A stretch of 64,000 bases of DNA from Lentisphaeria bacterium (GCA_017456805.1 JAFTIQ010000021.1:26086-90085), one strand, 5' to 3'. Shown: positions 44,898-54,021, counted from the first letter of the stretch. The notes: generated by a model from the sequence alone, not told the origin. A program made the numbers and translations.

Positions 44898-45775
44898 ATA
44901 TGAAAACGATCCCTGAACTTGATTGGAGAAGAATTGATCTTCTGATTGCGCTTGCTTTGGAAGAAGATCTTCAGCAGAGAGGCGATGTAACAACAAAATC
45001 TGTCATCGGAGAAAACCTGCGGGTCAAAGCCGTTTTTCTCGCAAAAGAAGATTGTGTCTGCGCCGGTCTCCCCGTGGCAAAACGGATCATAAAAGAAGTG
45101 GATCCTGAAATCGAATGGAACGATCTGGTGGAAGAAGGAACTTTCTGTCCGAAAGGAACCATCCTTGCAGAAATCGCCGGAAAAGCAACCTCCATCCTGA
45201 CCGCAGAACGGACCGCCCTCAACTTCCTGCAGCGGCTTTCCGGTGTCGCTACCGCATCCAAAAAATATCAGGATGCCGCAGCCGGGACAAAAGCCATCAT
45301 TCTGGACACCCGGAAAACGACTCCCGGTTGGAGAAATCTGGAAAAATATGCCGTGGCTGTCGGCGGGGCTTCCAACCACCGGATCGGACTTTATGACCGT
45401 GTCATGATCAAAGATAATCACCGGGAACTTGCCGGACTGGAAGGAAAAGATGGAATTCTCCGCAGTGTGGAACGGGCAAGAAAAATGTATCCGGATCTGG
45501 AAGTGGAAGTGGAAATTGATTCCCTGGACTCTCTGGACGAGGCTCTGGAATCCGGTGCAGAATACATTCTGCTTGACAATATGTCCGACGAACTGATGGC
45601 GGAAGCCGTCAAACGGACCAACGGCCGCGCTAAACTGGAAGCCAGCGGAAATATGAAACTGGAACGGGTCCCCTCTGCTGCGGCAACCGGTGTTGACTTC
45701 ATCTCCGTCGGCGCATTGACTCACTCTGTGAAATCTGCAGATATCTCTCTGGACGTCTGCCCGGAGGAACTCTGA
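44894..45775 (+). CDS. nadC: Nicotinate-nucleotide pyrophosphorylase (carboxylating)
   Basis: A 293-residue NadC. It converts quinolinate and PRPP to nicotinate mononucleotide, the last step before NaMN in de novo NAD synthesis. Landmarks: ALEEDLQQRGDVTTKSV, ERTALNFLQRLSGVAT, DTRKTTPGWRNLEKYAV, GASNHRIGLYDRVMIKDNH, EVEIDSLDSLDEAL, LDNMS, EASGNMKLE, VDFISVGALTHSVK. The start overlaps the ymdB stop by 4 nt; a second ATG at codon 3 is possible. ruvA begins 1 nt after its stop. Confidence 0.95.
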   Translation: MNMKTIPELDWRRIDLLIALALEEDLQQRGDVTTKSVIGENLRVKAVFLAKEDCVCAGLPVAKRIIKEVDPEIEWNDLVEEGTFCPKGTILAEIAGKATSILTAERTALNFLQRLSGVATASKKYQDAAAGTKAIILDTRKTTPGWRNLEKYAVAVGGASNHRIGLYDRVMIKDNHRELAGLEGKDGILRSVERARKMYPDLEVEVEIDSLDSLDEALESGAEYILLDNMSDELMAEAVKRTNGRAKLEASGNMKLERVPSAAATGVDFISVGALTHSVKSADISLDVCPEEL

Positions 45776-45776
45776 T

Positions 45777-46388
45777 ATGATCGCCCGTCTCCGAGGAATC
45801 CTGATCGATGCATCCTACACGGAAGCTCTGGTGGAATGTGCCGGAGTCGGCTATGCTGTCAATATTCCGCTCTGCACCTTTGAAAAGCTCCCCCTGCCCG
45901 GAAAAGAAGTGATCCTTCAAACAATCCTGATCGTCCGGGAAGATGATATGAGCCTTTTCGGTTTTGCCACAAAACAGGAACTCCAGATCTTCCGTCTGCT
46001 GACCACTGTCAACGGAATCGGAGCGAAAACTGCGCTGAATATCCTCAGCAGCCTGAATATTCCTGTTTTCTGTCAGGCGATCCTCTCAGGAGATATCAAG
46101 ACCCTCAAAAAGATCAACGGTGTCGGACCGAAATCTGCGGAACGGATGGTGATTGAACTGCGGGACAAGATCAAAGAGATCAGCCCGGAATCCCAATTTG
46201 CAGCGGCGCAGGCAGCGATGCCCCAATCCCGGGAAGCCGAAGATGCCGCCATGGCATTGGAAAAACTGGGATTCAACCGGACAAAAATCATCGATACAGT
46301 TGTCAAAATTGCAGCGGATCTCCCGGAAAACGAGCGTTCTGTGGAAAATATCATCCGGAAATCGCTCCAGGCTCTGAACAAAGGATAA
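45777..46388 (+). CDS. ruvA: Holliday junction branch migration protein RuvA
   Basis: A 203-residue RuvA: domain I with MIARLRGILIDA and ALVECAGVGYAVNIP, domain II with two helix-hairpin-helix motifs (LLTTVNGIGAKTALNIL and INGVGPKSAERMVIELRDKI), and domain III (about 157-203) that meets RuvB. RuvA binds Holliday junctions with RuvB and RuvC. GGAGG at spacing 9. ruvC is about 4 kb away with yebC, and no ruvB is in the window. Confidence 0.96.
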   Translation: MIARLRGILIDASYTEALVECAGVGYAVNIPLCTFEKLPLPGKEVILQTILIVREDDMSLFGFATKQELQIFRLLTTVNGIGAKTALNILSSLNIPVFCQAILSGDIKTLKKINGVGPKSAERMVIELRDKIKEISPESQFAAAQAAMPQSREAEDAAMALEKLGFNRTKIIDTVVKIAADLPENERSVENIIRKSLQALNKG

Positions 46389-46391
46389 TTT

Positions 46392-46952
46392 ATGAATTCT
46401 CCTGCCGGATGCTGGGAAGATACTGTCATTGATTGCCCTGTTTACATCGTGCTGGATATCCCCTCCCCCATGGCGGAAAAAATTCAGGAGTTCCGGAAAA
46501 AGTTTGATCCTGCCCGTGCGGCACTTCCGGCAGAGATCACGCTGACGGGCTCCTGCGGGACCGGTCTGGTTTCTCAGGGGCAAACGCTCAAAGAGATCAC
46601 AAAGAATCTCGAAAAAGCGGCAAAACAGATTTCTCCATTCCAGGTCAGCTTTGACGGAGTGGACCGTTTTCCGAATACTGATATTTATTTTCTGACGTTG
46701 AAAGACTCTCCGGAGCTTTTGAGAGCCCAGAAGATCGTTTCTGATTGCGGGATCAAATTTGATCCGGTCTCTTTTCCCTATCATCCCCATTGTACCCTGA
46801 GCCTCCGGAACGGAGCTTTGGAGGATCCGGGCATTCTGGAGCTGTTTTTTCTGACCGTTCCCAAAGAGCCTTTTCTTCTCGATATGCTCTCTGTTTATGC
46901 TTTAAAAGATGCAAATTCCTGCGAAATTTTGCATAAGATCCAGTTATCTTAA
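46392..46952 (+). CDS. 2'-5' RNA ligase superfamily-like protein with one degenerate HxT motif
   Basis: A 186-residue 2H phosphoesterase-like protein. The C-terminal motif is present (YHPHCTLSL, H-x-T-x), but the place of the first H-x-T motif reads AEITLTG, with Glu in place of His, so one of the two catalytic His residues seems to be missing. The fold positions (VYIVLDIPSPM, FQVSFDGVDRFPN, PFLLDMLSVYALK) fit the LigT/CPDase family. It may bind nucleotides without full activity. It starts 3 nt after ruvA (RBS AAAGGA). Confidence 0.72.
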   Translation: MNSPAGCWEDTVIDCPVYIVLDIPSPMAEKIQEFRKKFDPARAALPAEITLTGSCGTGLVSQGQTLKEITKNLEKAAKQISPFQVSFDGVDRFPNTDIYFLTLKDSPELLRAQKIVSDCGIKFDPVSFPYHPHCTLSLRNGALEDPGILELFFLTVPKEPFLLDMLSVYALKDANSCEILHKIQLS

Positions 46953-46972
46953 AAAAAAATCTGAAATTTCTA

Positions 46973-47001
46973 TTGAATTCTATCCATTTGTGTGCTAAAT
47001 T
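46973..47001 (+). promoter_or_regulatory. Predicted promoter of lysA
   Basis: TTGAAT (46973-46978), 17-bp spacer, TAAATT (46996-47001), 39 bp before the start at 47041. Confidence 0.6.
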
Positions 47002-47040
47002 ACAGGGATCAATAAATGTTCATTCTTGGAGGACTTTTTT

Positions 47041-48309
47041 ATGGAAATGAAAAACGGAAACTTTTACATTGGTGGAATCGCCGTTGCAGATCTCGCTGCA
47101 AAATACGGAACTCCTACCTATGTTTATGACGAACAGAAAATCCGGGCAAACTACCGGAAAGTCAGCGAAACATTCCGGAAATATTATCCGAATTTTGAAA
47201 TGTTTTATGCTGTGAAATCCTGCAACAACCCGGCTATTGTCAACATTCTCCGTCAGGAAGGAGCCGGTGCGGACTGCGCAAGCGTTAACGAAATCCTTCT
47301 GGCAAAAAGCGTCGGACTCGAAGGCGAAAAAGTCATGTTCAGCGGAAACTTCCTTTCCGATGACGATATCAAACAGGGTCTGGAAAGCGGAGTCATTTTC
47401 AACCTTGACGATATTTCCATCCTGCCCCGTCTGCTGAAATTCGGCAAACCCGAACTCCTTTCCTTCCGTGTCAATCCCGGTTACGGAAAGAGCAATGTGG
47501 GTGAATATGTGACCAATGCCGGACCCAATGCAAAATTCGGGATCCATCCGGACAAGGTGATCGATGCCTACCGTATGGCAAAAGAAGCCGGAATCAAACG
47601 GTTCGGTGCACACATGATGACGGGTTCCTGCATTACCGATGCAGAATACTTCCCCTTCGTCACCGGACTGCTCATGGATATCATCGGAAAAGTTTCCAAA
47701 GAACTGGATATTGACTTTGAATTTGTGGATCTCGGCGGCGGGCTCGGAATTCCCTACAAGCCCGGCGAACCGGCTCTTGATCTGGAAAAAGCTGCAAAGC
47801 TCACCGCAGAAATGTTCCAGAAAAAATCTGAAGAATACGGCATGAAACCGCCTCAGCTGAAACTGGAACCCGCCCGTTACTTCGTCGGAAACGCAGGTTG
47901 GGTCATCGGTACCGTTCACGCAATCAAAGAATCCTACCGGAAAATCGCCGGAACTGACATCGGAATGAACATTCTCGTCCGTCCCGCATTCTACGGTTCT
48001 TACCATCATATCTATGTTGACGGCAAAGAAGATCATGCACGGAAGCCTCTGGGCATGAGCGGTCAGCTCTGTGAAAACACCGACTTCTGGGTCAAGGACA
48101 GAGAACTTCCGGAAGATCTTTCCGAAGGAGATATCGTCATTTGCGAAAATGCCGGTGCCTACGGATTCGGTATGAGCTATCAGTATAATGGACGCCTCCG
48201 TCCGGCAGAAGTTCTTGTCAATAACGGAGAATCTTTCCTGATCCGCGACAGAGAAGTCTTTGAAGATATGATCCGTCATACCCATGTTCCGGAACGGCTT
48301 TTGAGTTAA
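47041..48309 (+). CDS. lysA: Diaminopimelate decarboxylase
   Basis: A 422-residue fold-type III PLP decarboxylase from ATG 47041 (GGAGG at spacing 8; the TTG at 47026 lies in the RBS). PLP Lys59 is in FYAVKSCNNP; the phosphate loop is VDLGGGLGIPY; EPARYFVGNAG and CENAGAYGFGMSYQYNGR are LysA hallmarks. It makes lysine from meso-diaminopimelate, the last lysine-synthesis step. The related ornithine/arginine decarboxylases are less likely given CENAGAYG. mreB follows 53 bp later. Confidence 0.92.
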   Translation: MEMKNGNFYIGGIAVADLAAKYGTPTYVYDEQKIRANYRKVSETFRKYYPNFEMFYAVKSCNNPAIVNILRQEGAGADCASVNEILLAKSVGLEGEKVMFSGNFLSDDDIKQGLESGVIFNLDDISILPRLLKFGKPELLSFRVNPGYGKSNVGEYVTNAGPNAKFGIHPDKVIDAYRMAKEAGIKRFGAHMMTGSCITDAEYFPFVTGLLMDIIGKVSKELDIDFEFVDLGGGLGIPYKPGEPALDLEKAAKLTAEMFQKKSEEYGMKPPQLKLEPARYFVGNAGWVIGTVHAIKESYRKIAGTDIGMNILVRPAFYGSYHHIYVDGKEDHARKPLGMSGQLCENTDFWVKDRELPEDLSEGDIVICENAGAYGFGMSYQYNGRLRPAEVLVNNGESFLIRDREVFEDMIRHTHVPERLLS

Positions 48310-48362
48310 AATTCCTGAAAACCGGGTTACATTAAACAAAAACAAATCACCGGAGACTGAAA

Positions 48363-49415
48363 ATGCTGCTTCAAAAATTGGCTCGATTTTTTTCCAGCGA
48401 TATCGGGATTGACCTCGGTACCGCGAACTGCCTTGTTTATATGAAGGATAAGGGAATCGTTCTTTCTGAACCGTCTGTTGTTGCACGGGTGAAAGGAACA
48501 AAAGAAGTCCTTGCAGTAGGGCTTGAAGCAAAGAAGATGCTGGGAAGACCGAATGAAAACCTCCAGGTCGTCCGCCCGATGAAATTCGGGGTGATTGCTG
48601 ACTTTGATATTACCGAAGCCATGTTGAAGCATTTTATCCATCAGGCGAAAAAGATGCTTCCGCCGCATAAGACATTGATCCGGCCCCGTGTTCTCATTGC
48701 GGTTCCCTCCGGGATCACCCCTGTGGAACGCCGTGCTGTTCAGGATACAGCGGATCATGCCGGAGCGGGAGATATCTTCCTGATCGAAGAACCTGTTGCG
48801 TCTGCAGTGGGTGTCGGTCTGCCGGTTTCCGATCCCACAGGCAGCATGATCGTTGATATCGGGGGAGGAACAACAGAAGTTGCTGTTCTTTCTCTCTCCG
48901 GAATCGTAACCAAACACAGTCTTCGCGTCGGCGGGGATGAAATGGATATTGCGATCATTCAGTCGATCAAGCTGAAGCACAATCTTGCGATCGGCCCCAG
49001 AACAGCGGAAGATTTGAAGATTGGAATCGGAAGTGCATATCCGCAGGATGATGAAGATCAGATCTATATGGAAGCAAAAGGAACAGATTTGATCAACAAA
49101 CGCCCGAAATCCATAAAGATCTCCGCAAAAGAGCTCCGGGAAGCCCTGGATGGACCGGTCCGGAACATTGTGGAAGCAGTCAACAGTACCTTTGAACAGT
49201 GTCCGCCGGAAATCGCCGGGGACCTTCTGGATCGCGGGATCATGCTGGCTGGCGGCGGCTCCATGCTGCGCGGTCTTGACCGCAGGATTTCTGAAACGAC
49301 CGGCTTGCCGGTATTTCTTGCAGATGACCCGCTGCATGCCGTTGCGAACGGAACGGGGATCATTCTTCAGGATATTGACCGAATGGCGAAAGCAATGGCT
49401 CTGGCTGTTGAATAA
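48363..49415 (+). CDS. mreB: Rod shape-determining protein MreB
   Basis: A 350-residue bacterial actin: IGIDLGTANCLVYMK (phosphate 1), RPRVLIAVPSGITPVERRAV, IVDIGGGTTEVAVLS (phosphate 2), and LAGGGSMLRGLD (adenosine motif). The N-terminus FFSSDIGIDLG has an amphipathic stretch for membrane binding. MreB filaments direct cell-wall elongation, so the cell is probably rod or ovoid shaped and makes peptidoglycan. mreC and mreD are not in the window. Confidence 0.97.
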   Translation: MLLQKLARFFSSDIGIDLGTANCLVYMKDKGIVLSEPSVVARVKGTKEVLAVGLEAKKMLGRPNENLQVVRPMKFGVIADFDITEAMLKHFIHQAKKMLPPHKTLIRPRVLIAVPSGITPVERRAVQDTADHAGAGDIFLIEEPVASAVGVGLPVSDPTGSMIVDIGGGTTEVAVLSLSGIVTKHSLRVGGDEMDIAIIQSIKLKHNLAIGPRTAEDLKIGIGSAYPQDDEDQIYMEAKGTDLINKRPKSIKISAKELREALDGPVRNIVEAVNSTFEQCPPEIAGDLLDRGIMLAGGGSMLRGLDRRISETTGLPVFLADDPLHAVANGTGIILQDIDRMAKAMALAVE

Positions 49416-49474
49416 GAGATAACTAACAAGCAAATAACACTTTAACTATTAACATTTTAACAAAGGCAGGTAGT

Positions 49475-50233
49475 ATGTCCGGACATAGTAAATGGGCAAA
49501 CATCAAGCACAAGAAGGGCGCAGCCGACGCAAAGAAAGGCCGTATCTTCTCCAAACTCGCAAAAGAAATCATGGTTGCAGTGAAGCAGAGCGGGAAAGAA
49601 CCCGATACCAACCCGAAGCTCCGTATGTGTCTTACTGAAGCACGCGCAGCCAACATGCCCCGTGAAAACATCGAACGCGCCATCAAGAAAGGTGCAGGCG
49701 AACTCGGAGACGTCACATTTGAAGAAATCACCTACGAAGGCTATGGTCCCGCAGGTGTCGCAATCATCGTGGAATGTCTGAGCGATAACAAAAACCGTAC
49801 CCTCAGCGATGTCCGTCTTGTGTTCGACAGAAACAACGGAAATATGGGTGCAACCGGTTCTGTGGCTTACATGTTCCAGCGCAAAGCACACTTCCTGATC
49901 GAAGGGGAAAATGCCACCGAAGATAAACTCATGGATCTTGCTCTCGAAGCCGGTGCAGATGATCTTGAAGTGGAAGATGGCGTTGCTGAAATCTGGGCGG
50001 AAACCGATGCATTTGAAACCATTGCAAAAGCTCTGGAAGATGCAGGAATCGCTCCCACAGAAGCAGGAATCGTCCGCAAACCCGATAACACCATCGCGAT
50101 CAATGAGCTTGACAAAGCTCAGCAGGTTCTCCGCCTGATCGATAAACTGGAAGATCTGGATGACGTTCAGAAAGTGACCTCCAATATCGAAATCGCTGAT
50201 GAAATCATGGAAAAACTCGCTGAGGAAGAATAA
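49475..50233 (+). CDS. yebC: YebC/PmpR-family DNA-binding regulator
   Basis: A 252-residue YebC: MSGHSKWANIKHKKGAADAKKGR, ENIERAIKKG, YEGYGPAGVAIIVE, NRTLSDVRLVFDRNNGNMG. The family affects transcription and, more recently, has been linked to translation of difficult peptide stretches. It sits directly upstream of ruvC (6-nt gap), the common yebC-ruvC arrangement. RBS region AAAGGCAGG. Confidence 0.95.
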   Translation: MSGHSKWANIKHKKGAADAKKGRIFSKLAKEIMVAVKQSGKEPDTNPKLRMCLTEARAANMPRENIERAIKKGAGELGDVTFEEITYEGYGPAGVAIIVECLSDNKNRTLSDVRLVFDRNNGNMGATGSVAYMFQRKAHFLIEGENATEDKLMDLALEAGADDLEVEDGVAEIWAETDAFETIAKALEDAGIAPTEAGIVRKPDNTIAINELDKAQQVLRLIDKLEDLDDVQKVTSNIEIADEIMEKLAEEE

Positions 50234-50239
50234 TTCAGC

Positions 50240-50794
50240 ATGAGCTTTCTCCCCGGTAAAAGCGCAGGGATCGCTGCGTCCCCGAAAATCATTCTCGGAG
50301 TCGATACATCTCTGCGCTCAACCGGATACGCTGTTATCCGGATGGATGCCCCCGGCGATTATAAGATCCTTGATTGCGGAGTCATTAAAAATAAAGCTTC
50401 GCTCATTCACAGTGAATGCCTTTACAGAATCGCAGGAGGAATCCGGGAACTGGTGGAAACCTTTCATCCCGATACCGCATCCATTGAAAGTGCTTTCGTG
50501 CAGAAAAATATCAAAACTGCAATGATTTTGAGTTTGGCACGGGGAGCAGTGATAACAGCACTTGCAGAAAAGGGAATTGAAATTTATGAATATGCTCCGA
50601 CCACAGCGAAGAGATCGGCGATCGGAAGGGGCACGGCAACCAAGGAACAGGTTGCTGTAATGATGGCAGCTGTCTGCGGAATCGATGTTTCAGGCGTTCC
50701 GGATGATTCCACAGATGCGTTGGCATTGGCTGTTTGCCATGCAAATACTTTTTACGGAGATTCCAGATTTACCGCCTCCGGAAAAAGAGTTTGA
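50240..50794 (+). CDS. ruvC: Crossover junction endodeoxyribonuclease RuvC
   Basis: A 184-residue RuvC resolvase: ILGVDTSLRSTGYAV (Asp22), SIESAFVQKNIKTAM (Glu near 80), GRGTATKEQVAVM and DDSTDALALAVCH (C-terminal Asp pair) supply the acidic active site. It cleaves Holliday junctions with RuvAB. Thr replaces the usual Pro-Gly of the first motif (DPGLxxTG), so the nucleophilic loop is slightly altered. The first 15 residues are an unusual extension. Confidence 0.9.
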   Translation: MSFLPGKSAGIAASPKIILGVDTSLRSTGYAVIRMDAPGDYKILDCGVIKNKASLIHSECLYRIAGGIRELVETFHPDTASIESAFVQKNIKTAMILSLARGAVITALAEKGIEIYEYAPTTAKRSAIGRGTATKEQVAVMMAAVCGIDVSGVPDDSTDALALAVCHANTFYGDSRFTASGKRV

Positions 50795-50817
50795 TTTGCG
50801 AAAAAATGCTGAAAGCG

Positions 50818-50846
50818 TTGTTTCACTCTTTCAGTTATGATATAAA
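50818..50846 (+). promoter_or_regulatory. Predicted promoter of psd-pssA
   Basis: TTGTTT (50818-50823), 17-bp spacer, TATAAA (50841-50846), so close to the psd start (50861) that the leader would be under 15 nt. Confidence 0.5.
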
Positions 50847-50860
50847 ATGAGGTTAAGAGA

Positions 50861-51541
50861 ATGATTGCTCTTGCAAAATATGGAAAAAAAGAGTGCAGTC
50901 TTGCAATTCTTCTGCTGCTGCCTTTGATCCTGCTGAGTATTGCCGGCGGGATATGGGTAACATCGGCAGGATACGCATTGGCAGTTTTGTTTCTGCTGGC
51001 ACTGATTGCGATTCTTTTCTTTTTCCGGGATCCCGAACGGAAGATTCCGGAAAATAAAAAACTGATTCTGGCACCCGCTGATGGTATCATCCGCAATATT
51101 GAACTGATTTCCGCATCGGATTCAGGGCGATTGGCTCATATTTTTGATGGAAAAGATATGCTGCGGATCACTTTTTTTGTCTCCGTCCTTGATATCCGGG
51201 TCAATCGGGCTCCCTGCGAATTTACTGTTAAGCTCCGGGAACGGAAGGAAATGACAGATCCGAAAGGGGAATCTGTTGTTCTGGCGGGTGTTATGGAAGA
51301 AAGCGGCCAGGAAATTCCGCTTGCGGTCAAACAGTTCTCCACTGCAGGAACGGATAAAATCGTGTGTGACCCGGTTCCCGGTGATAAATTGAGCCGCGGA
51401 GAACGGTATGGAATGCTCAAATACGGCTCCAAAATTGAGCTTTATCTTCCGGCAAAGAGCGATCTTCTGGAGATGAAAGTCAAGGTCGGCGACCGTGTTC
51501 AAGGCGGGCTGACAACCATTGTCGAAATTACAGAAAAATAA
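50861..51541 (+). CDS. psd: Phosphatidylserine decarboxylase-type proenzyme
   Basis: A 226-residue short (archaetidylserine decarboxylase-type) PSD: two N-terminal membrane helices (about 13-54), FFRDPERKIP, LAPADGIIRNIE, and the self-cleavage site MLKYGSKIELYLP with Gly189-Ser190, where Ser becomes the pyruvoyl group. It makes phosphatidylethanolamine from phosphatidylserine. At the conserved D-V-H-V-N-R motif this protein has DIRVNR, so the usual His is Arg113; this may slow or alter the reaction. pssA, which makes its substrate, follows 18 bp later. Confidence 0.88.
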   Translation: MIALAKYGKKECSLAILLLLPLILLSIAGGIWVTSAGYALAVLFLLALIAILFFFRDPERKIPENKKLILAPADGIIRNIELISASDSGRLAHIFDGKDMLRITFFVSVLDIRVNRAPCEFTVKLRERKEMTDPKGESVVLAGVMEESGQEIPLAVKQFSTAGTDKIVCDPVPGDKLSRGERYGMLKYGSKIELYLPAKSDLLEMKVKVGDRVQGGLTTIVEITEK

Positions 51542-51559
51542 AAGGAAGGATGTTGTTAT

Positions 51560-52369
51560 ATGAAAAAGAATATTGATGCGACGAATTTCAAATGGCTGAA
51601 ATATGTTCCGAATTCATTGACTCTCTGCAACTCGCTCTGCGGTTTTGCAGCAATTATTGTTGCACTGAGCTATAACAATGCTAAAGTTCTTCCGGCACTG
51701 CAGGATAAAGTCTGGCTGATCTGCGTCTGGCTGATTCTGGGCGCAATGATCTTTGATTGTCTGGATGGTTTTGCGGCACGGATGCTGAAAGCCACCAGTA
51801 TGCATGGACTTCAGATGGACTCACTGGCAGATATGGTAACATTCGGGGTTGCGCCTGCGACACTTGTCACAGCGATTACCCACAGTTTCAAAGATTTGCA
51901 TGAACCGCGCTATACGGTGATCGTCTGGATTCTCGCAGCAGTATACCTCGGCGGTGCAGCCCTGCGGCTTGCAACATACAACGTCCACGCGATCCTTGAG
52001 AAGAAGAGTGACGATAAATTTCATGGGCTGCCCTCCCCCGGTGCGGCGGCTGGGATCTGTACAACCGTTCTTTTTTATCAGGAGCTTGGAATTTCTCATA
52101 CGGATTATTGGTGGGTCCTTCCGATTTACGGTGCGATCCTCGGCTTGCTGATGGTCAGTCCCATCCGGTATCTTCACATTGGAAAATGGCTGACGACTGC
52201 GGTAAAAAGCAAGTGGAAAATTGCAATTGTCCTGCTGTTCCTGGTGCTTGCGATCCTCTACCCCGCTTACACAGGATTTTTCTTCATCAATATCTATATT
52301 CTGCTTGGGATCCTGATTTCATTCTGGAATCTGATCACCGGCAAGAACAAGAAAGAAGAGGAAGCGTAA
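51560..52369 (+). CDS. pssA: CDP-diacylglycerol-serine O-phosphatidyltransferase
   Basis: A 269-residue integral membrane CDP-alcohol phosphotransferase: FDCLDGFAARML...GLQMDSLADMVTFG gives the D-x2-D-G-x2-A-R-x8-G-x3-D-x3-D motif (Asp66, Asp69, Gly70, Arg74, Gly83, Asp87, Asp91). With about 8 helices and a C-terminal basic tail it fits type II PssA. It makes phosphatidylserine for psd immediately upstream. RBS AAGGAAGGA. The SDR gene begins 1 nt after its stop. Confidence 0.94.
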   Translation: MKKNIDATNFKWLKYVPNSLTLCNSLCGFAAIIVALSYNNAKVLPALQDKVWLICVWLILGAMIFDCLDGFAARMLKATSMHGLQMDSLADMVTFGVAPATLVTAITHSFKDLHEPRYTVIVWILAAVYLGGAALRLATYNVHAILEKKSDDKFHGLPSPGAAAGICTTVLFYQELGISHTDYWWVLPIYGAILGLLMVSPIRYLHIGKWLTTAVKSKWKIAIVLLFLVLAILYPAYTGFFFINIYILLGILISFWNLITGKNKKEEEA

Positions 52370-52370
52370 T

Positions 52371-53333
52371 ATGAATTTCTTTGTTTCCGGAGGAGCCGGT
52401 TTTATCGGGGGACATCTTTGTGAATCCCTTCTTGCAGACGGTCATACGGTTTATGCCATGGACAATTTTTCCACCGGTTCCCCGAAAAACATTGAAAAGA
52501 TTCTGAACCACCCTGCATTTCATTTTGAGGAAGCTGACATTATTTCTTCGGACAAACTGCAGGAATTCATTGAAAAAAGTGATGTAATTTTTCACCTTGC
52601 GGCAGTTGTGGGAGTGGAACTGGTTGTCCGGGATCCGGTCGGAACGATCCTGACCAATGTAAACGGTTCGGAACGGATTCTCTCTCTGGCATCCCAATTC
52701 GGGAAACGGATCTTCCTTGCCTCCACAAGTGAAGTTTACGGAAAATCAGATAAGCTGCCGTTTTCTGAAACCGATGATCTGGTGATCGGTCCTTCCACCC
52801 ATTCCCGCTGGTCTTACGCCTGCAGCAAACTGCTGGATGAGTTTCTGCTGATGGCATACCACCGGAACAAGAATCTGAACGGAACAGTTGTCCGGTTTTT
52901 CAATACAGTCGGCCCCCGTCAGACAGGGGAATACGGCATGGTGATCCCGCGTTTTGTGAAAGCCGCCCGTCAGGGAGAACCGCTGAAAGTCTATGGAACA
53001 GGCAAACAGACCCGTTGTTTCTGTCATGTATACGACACGGTCCGAGCCTTGAAACTGCTTGTTGCTCAGGAAAATATTGCCGGCAGAGTTTTCAATATCG
53101 GCAGCACCCGCAGCATTTCCATGGAAGAGCTGGCGGAATTGACGATCCACACGCTGGATTCCGGATCCCGGATGGACCGGATCTCTTACGATCAGGCGTA
53201 TGAAAGCGGGTTTGAGGATATGCTTCACCGCCGTCCGGATATTTCAGCGATTCATAAACTTACCGGCTGGACAGCGGAGATTCCTTTGGAGCAGATCATC
53301 CGGGATGTTGCGGAATCGCAGGAAAAAGCTTGA
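52371..53333 (+). CDS. NAD-dependent epimerase/dehydratase (extended SDR, sugar-nucleotide type)
   Basis: A 320-residue extended short-chain dehydrogenase: FVSGGAGFIGGHL (NAD-binding G-x-x-G-x-x-G), MDNFSTGSPKNI, STSEVYGK and SYACSK (Tyr149, Lys153), then NTVGPRQTGEYGMVIPRF. The pattern fits UDP-glucose/GDP-mannose-type 4-epimerase or dehydratase enzymes and UDP-glucuronate decarboxylases. The product is a nucleotide sugar, but which is unknown. Close linkage to pssA (1 nt) and adk is unusual. RBS GAGGAAG. Confidence 0.86.
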   Translation: MNFFVSGGAGFIGGHLCESLLADGHTVYAMDNFSTGSPKNIEKILNHPAFHFEEADIISSDKLQEFIEKSDVIFHLAAVVGVELVVRDPVGTILTNVNGSERILSLASQFGKRIFLASTSEVYGKSDKLPFSETDDLVIGPSTHSRWSYACSKLLDEFLLMAYHRNKNLNGTVVRFFNTVGPRQTGEYGMVIPRFVKAARQGEPLKVYGTGKQTRCFCHVYDTVRALKLLVAQENIAGRVFNIGSTRSISMEELAELTIHTLDSGSRMDRISYDQAYESGFEDMLHRRPDISAIHKLTGWTAEIPLEQIIRDVAESQEKA

Positions 53334-53365
53334 CACCTTAATATCATTTTTAGAAAGGAATGATT

Positions 53366-54019
53366 ATGATAGCAAAGACGAAGATGGTGCTTCTGGGACC
53401 TCCGGGAGCAGGAAAAGGAACAGCTTCAGAACTCCTTCTGAAAGATGTTCAGCTTGCGCACGTTTCCACCGGTGATATTTTCCGTGCGGAAATGAAAAAT
53501 GGAACAGAACTCGGAAAACTGGCAAAATCTTATATTGATGCCGGGAAACTGGTTCCGGACGAAGTTGTTGCCGGAATGGTAGCTTCCACCCTGAACGGAG
53601 AAGCCTGCAAAGACGGTTTTGTTCTTGATGGATTCCCCCGCACTGTCCGCCAGGCAGAATTGCTGGAAGAAGAGCTTGCAAAGAGCGGAAGAACGCTGGA
53701 TGCAGTTGTTCTTTTTGACGCTCCGGAAGAACTGCTCCTTCAGCGTCTGACCGCCCGTCTCACCTGCCGGAAATGCGGTCTGAACTTCAATAAGATTTTC
53801 GGCAAACCCAAAGTGGAAGGTGTCTGCGACCATTGCGGCGGCGAACTTTATCAGAGAAGCGATGACTCCATGGAAACAGCAGTCAACCGTCTGAAAGTTT
53901 ACAATGAACAGACGGCTCCCCTGATTGAGTTCTACACCAGGAAAAATCTTCTGTTCACTGTTGATGCATCTCTGCCCAAGGCAGAAGTTTATGCAGCATT
54001 TCTGAAGGCATTGAACTGA
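53366..54019 (+). CDS. adk: Adenylate kinase
   Basis: A 217-residue Adk: Walker A LLGPPGAGKGTAS (9-21), HVSTGDIFR, LDGFPRTVRQAE. The LID holds a zinc-type Cys4 motif (TCRKCGLNF then GVCDHCGG), as in Gram-positive and many other phyla. It interconverts ATP, ADP and AMP. ATG 53366 has AAAGGA at spacing 6; ATG 53360 abuts that RBS. It forms adk-map-infA, the end of the classical spc operon, without secY or ribosomal genes nearby. Confidence 0.96.
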   Translation: MIAKTKMVLLGPPGAGKGTASELLLKDVQLAHVSTGDIFRAEMKNGTELGKLAKSYIDAGKLVPDEVVAGMVASTLNGEACKDGFVLDGFPRTVRQAELLEEELAKSGRTLDAVVLFDAPEELLLQRLTARLTCRKCGLNFNKIFGKPKVEGVCDHCGGELYQRSDDSMETAVNRLKVYNEQTAPLIEFYTRKNLLFTVDASLPKAEVYAAFLKALN

Positions 54020-54021
54020 TT

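Noticed and set aside
47020..48531. 503-residue minus-strand open frame
   Set aside because: Shadow of lysA and the start of mreB, both with strong motifs.
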